From the NCBI RefSeq assembly GCF_900092135.1, contig NZ_FMYF01000004.1, positions 124,001-188,000 on the forward strand: a stretch of 64,000 nucleotides of DNA, written 5' to 3'. The notes beneath the pieces were generated by a model. It saw nothing but the letters and a program-made list of their open reading frames with translations, was not told the origin of the DNA and ran no database searches. Below, one piece after another: positions 62,701 through 64,000 of the stretch. Made by a program: the position numbers and the translations under genes. The DNA comes from Raineyella antarctica (GTDB lineage: Bacteria; Actinomycetota; Actinomycetes; Propionibacteriales; Propionibacteriaceae). Each line of letters begins with the position of its first letter. Position 1 is the first letter of the stretch.

Positions 62701-64000
62701 GGAAATGGGAACCCCTCCCTCGAACGAAAGCCTTTCCGGATCCAGGTCCGCGGACGAACCTCGAAACCTTGACAAGAGCGGGGGGCTGGGAGCTTCGCAC
62801 GGTTCGCCGACCCCCGGGAAACCAAAGAAACCTGAAGCTCCGGCGGAGCCTGCGAAACAGCACGAAACAGCGAACATCCGGGCGCGAGCCCTGCTGGACC
62901 TGTTGGTACAGGAACGACGGGCGCTCCAGTTGCGGATCGGCGGCGAAGCGACGTACGCGGTCGTGCAGGACGCGGCCAGGCTCAGGGACGCCCTGGGCGT
63001 GGCTCTCCCGATGGGCGTGCCGCTGGCCTTCCTGGAGCCGGTGCCCGACCCCTTGGGCGATGTGGTCTCCCGCTACGCGCGCACCCACGGCCCGTTCACC
63101 GCGGCCGAGGCAGGCCGGGCGCTCGGGCTGGGCCCCGCGGTCGTGCTGCAGGTACTGCAGCGGTTGGCCGCCGAGCACCGGGTGACGGAGGGGGAGTTCC
63201 GGCCGGCCCACTCCCCCACTGGCCGATCCACCCCGTTGGACACCGAGTGGTGCGACGTGGAGGTCCTCCGCCGGATCCGGCGCCGGTCCCTGGCTGTCCT
63301 GCGGGCCGAGGTCGAACCGGTCGAGCAGCCAGCGTACGCCCGGTTCCTGGCCGACTGGCAGCACCTGGACGCCCCGGCCGGCGGCGGCTCGCCGGCGACC
63401 CTGCGCGGCGTGGACGGGGTCGCGACGGTCCTGGAGCAGTTGGCAGGCGTCGCGGTCCCGGCCAGCGCCTGGGAGAGCCACGTCCTGCCGGCCCGGGTCG
63501 CCGACTACTCCCCCGGCCAGCTCGACGAGTTGCTGGCCGGCGGGGAGTTCCTCTGGAGCGGCACCGCGCCCGCCACCGGCAACGACGGCTGGATCGCGTT
63601 CCACCCGGCCGAGACCGCCGACCTGACAGTGACCCGCGCGGAGGACTTCGAGCCCGGTCCGCTGCACCAGGCGCTGCTGGCCGCCCTGTCCGGCGGCGGG
63701 GCCTGGTTCGTCGGCCCGCTGGTGGACCGGGCCCAACAGGTGCTGGCCTCCCTGCCGGACGCGCCCGAGAGGGAGGCCTCCGGGATGGGTGCCGCCGCCG
63801 AGTGGGTGCAGGCGCTGTGGGACCTGGTCTGGGCCGGGCTGGTCGGCAACGACACCTTCGCCCCGGTCCGTGGCCTCCTCGGCCTGGGCCGTACCGCCCA
63901 CCGGCAGCGGTCCCGACCGCCCCGGGTCCGCAGTGCCCGATCGGGCGGGCTCGGCCGTTCGGGGCGGCTGGCCCGCCTGCGGGAGCTGGGCGGCCCGCTT
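59735..64000 (+). CDS. lhr: Lhr-type ATP-dependent DNA helicase (5' part, 1422 codons in window)
   Basis: Superfamily 2 helicase. Motifs in order: APTGSGKTLAAF (Walker A), IIDEVHAVAG (DEVH), LSATVEPAEE, VFVNSRRTAERL, ATSSLELGIDMG, and QRVGRAGHQVGE (motif VI). The Lhr core winged-helix and C-terminal region follow (LALLDP-type DPSLLNELLG, then VADPLGD-like VPDPLGDVVSRYARTHGPFTA). Actinobacterial Lhr unwinds 3'-tailed RNA:DNA and DNA substrates in repair. AGGAG precedes ATG 59735. The gene continues past the window. Near 62.6-62.87 kb an 80-residue Glu/Ser/Lys-rich insert lies in the interdomain linker. Confidence 0.92.
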   Translation, partial: MASDGVRPDPESVLSRFSPATAAWFSGAFASPTHAQVGAWDAVSSGRHALVVAPTGSGKTLAAFLWALDSLLRDSEAAQDGARTRTTRVLYVSPLKALGVDVERNLRAPLVGITATARRLGLSAPEVRVGVRSGDTPPQERRRLVKDPPDILITTPESLFLMLTSQARSALAGVETVIIDEVHAVAGTKRGAHLAVSLERLDALLARPAQRIGLSATVEPAEEVARFLGGIQPVRVVAPRAEKSWQLTVTVPVPDMTELPALAEGQQEAPRTGLQPHASIWPHVEERIVDLVAAHRSTIVFVNSRRTAERLTARLNEIRQERSPDEDPDEGTEFARAHHGSVSKEQRALVEDGLKTGRLRCVVATSSLELGIDMGSVELVIQVEAPPSVASGLQRVGRAGHQVGETSVGWFFPKHRGDLVNTTVVVERMRAGRIESLAVPANPLDILAQQTVAACALDEIDAEEWFDRVRRSAPFATLPHSAYESVLDLLSGRYPSDEFAELRPRLVWDREAGVLAGRPGAQRLAVTSGGTIPDRGLFGVFLAGSEAGSSGRTGGRRVGELDEEMVYESRVGDVITLGATSWQVQQITHDRVLVVPAFGQPGRVPFWRGDAEGRPVQLGTAVGAFRREVTARAGTATADQVQERLAAAGLDQWARDNLTAYLAEQQEATGVLPTEKTLVVERFRDELGDWRVALHSPYGLPVHAPWALAVAARLQARYGMDGQAMAADDGIVLRVPMMEDEPPGADLFLFDPDELEELVTREVGGSALFASRFRENAARALLLPRRDPGRRSPLWQQRQRSAQLLEVARKYPQFPIVLETVRECLQDVYDLPALKGLAAQVGSRAVRLVETTTANPSPFAQSLLFGYVAQFLYEGDSPLAERRAAALSLDPSLLNELLGRAELRDLLDPAVIASVEADLQRLSPQRRVRGAEGLADALRLLGPLTVDEAAARLAAEEDNVRSGRETFENQEETKETSKSEGFGESRNLREMGTPPSNESLSGSRSADEPRNLDKSGGLGASHGSPTPGKPKKPEAPAEPAKQHETANIRARALLDLLVQERRALQLRIGGEATYAVVQDAARLRDALGVALPMGVPLAFLEPVPDPLGDVVSRYARTHGPFTAAEAGRALGLGPAVVLQVLQRLAAEHRVTEGEFRPAHSPTGRSTPLDTEWCDVEVLRRIRRRSLAVLRAEVEPVEQPAYARFLADWQHLDAPAGGGSPATLRGVDGVATVLEQLAGVAVPASAWESHVLPARVADYSPGQLDELLAGGEFLWSGTAPATGNDGWIAFHPAETADLTVTRAEDFEPGPLHQALLAALSGGGAWFVGPLVDRAQQVLASLPDAPEREASGMGAAAEWVQALWDLVWAGLVGNDTFAPVRGLLGLGRTAHRQRSRPPRVRSARSGGLGRSGRLARLRELGGPL
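62626..62868 (+). repeat. GAAAC-rich low-complexity insert inside lhr
   Basis: GAAAC occurs nine times in 243 bases, all on the coding strand (for example at 62627, 62648, 62657, 62691, 62763, 62818, 62827, 62854 and 62864), five of them as CGAAAC. The segment is AT-richer than the rest of lhr, stays in frame, and encodes a polar linker (for example ETFENQEETKETSKSEG) where other Lhr proteins join their core and C-terminal domains. Confidence 0.7.

Overview
The window is high-GC actinobacterial DNA with frequent GTG starts and many start codons that look leaderless, meaning a TANNNT box ends 6 or 7 bases before the start and there is no ribosome binding site. A fused BluB-CobT protein (DMB synthase plus DMB phosphoribosyltransferase), an arrangement known from Propionibacterium, together with base composition and gene style, suggests a member of the Propionibacteriaceae. 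That assignment is inference. No rRNA, tRNA or CRISPR array is visible. Most of the window looks like chromosomal metabolic, transport and repair genes; roughly 44-51.5 kb is accessory in character.

Layout. 0-8.9 kb: tail of an MFS exporter, a MITE-like 126-bp element, a Tat-exported PhoX phosphatase behind a DtxR/IdeR-like iron box, a DUF309 protein, BluB-CobT, ArfB, a phosphatase-like protein with a cysteine tail, a pirin, YnfA and the YeiH exporter. 8.9-13.5 kb: a LysR regulator divergent from yeiH, a lone PAS protein followed by a ClC channel, a small gene whose -10 box is covered by a CsoR-type palindrome, OsmC and a dienelactone hydrolase. 13.6-19.7 kb: a GH92 alpha-mannosidase translationally coupled to a GT4 glycosyltransferase, then an MFS exporter and an RCK potassium channel with an unusual filter. 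19.7-31.2 kb: NYN nuclease, gluconokinase, SDR, photolyase, exonuclease III, an L,D-transpeptidase lipoprotein, a ketopantoate-reductase-like protein, a methyltransferase, a DUF2786 protein and a four-cysteine protein.

31.3-44 kb: an FAD amine-oxidase-like protein, an MFS exporter, an ABC ATPase/FtsX permease pair, a rhomboid-like membrane protein followed by an orphan coding tail, a coupled GT4-TVP38-GT4 operon probably serving glycolipid synthesis, an AlkD-like protein and an SPFH/NfeD pair. 44-46.3 kb holds the most unusual locus: about ten GTTTCG/CGAAAC hexamers in under 500 bases, leading into a helix-turn-helix plus coiled-coil gene, which converges on a degenerate tyrosine-recombinase-like gene. 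That recombinase-like gene starts from one of two mirror-image 15-bp promoter motifs. 46.3-51.5 kb: PAP2 phosphatase, small membrane proteins, HigBA and FitAB/VapBC toxin-antitoxin modules with palindromic operators, an intact tyrosine recombinase and a gene-poor stretch full of palindromes, all typical of an integrated island.

51.6-64 kb: an epimerase resembling uronate dehydrogenase, a DJ-1/PfpI protein, a hemerythrin, a decayed fragment of a P-type ATPase gene, a GNAT acetyltransferase, a class II UvrA, a P-type ATPase truncated after its sixth membrane segment, and an Lhr helicase that runs off the window. The Lhr interdomain linker carries an in-frame low-complexity segment with the same GAAAC word that marks the 44-kb array.
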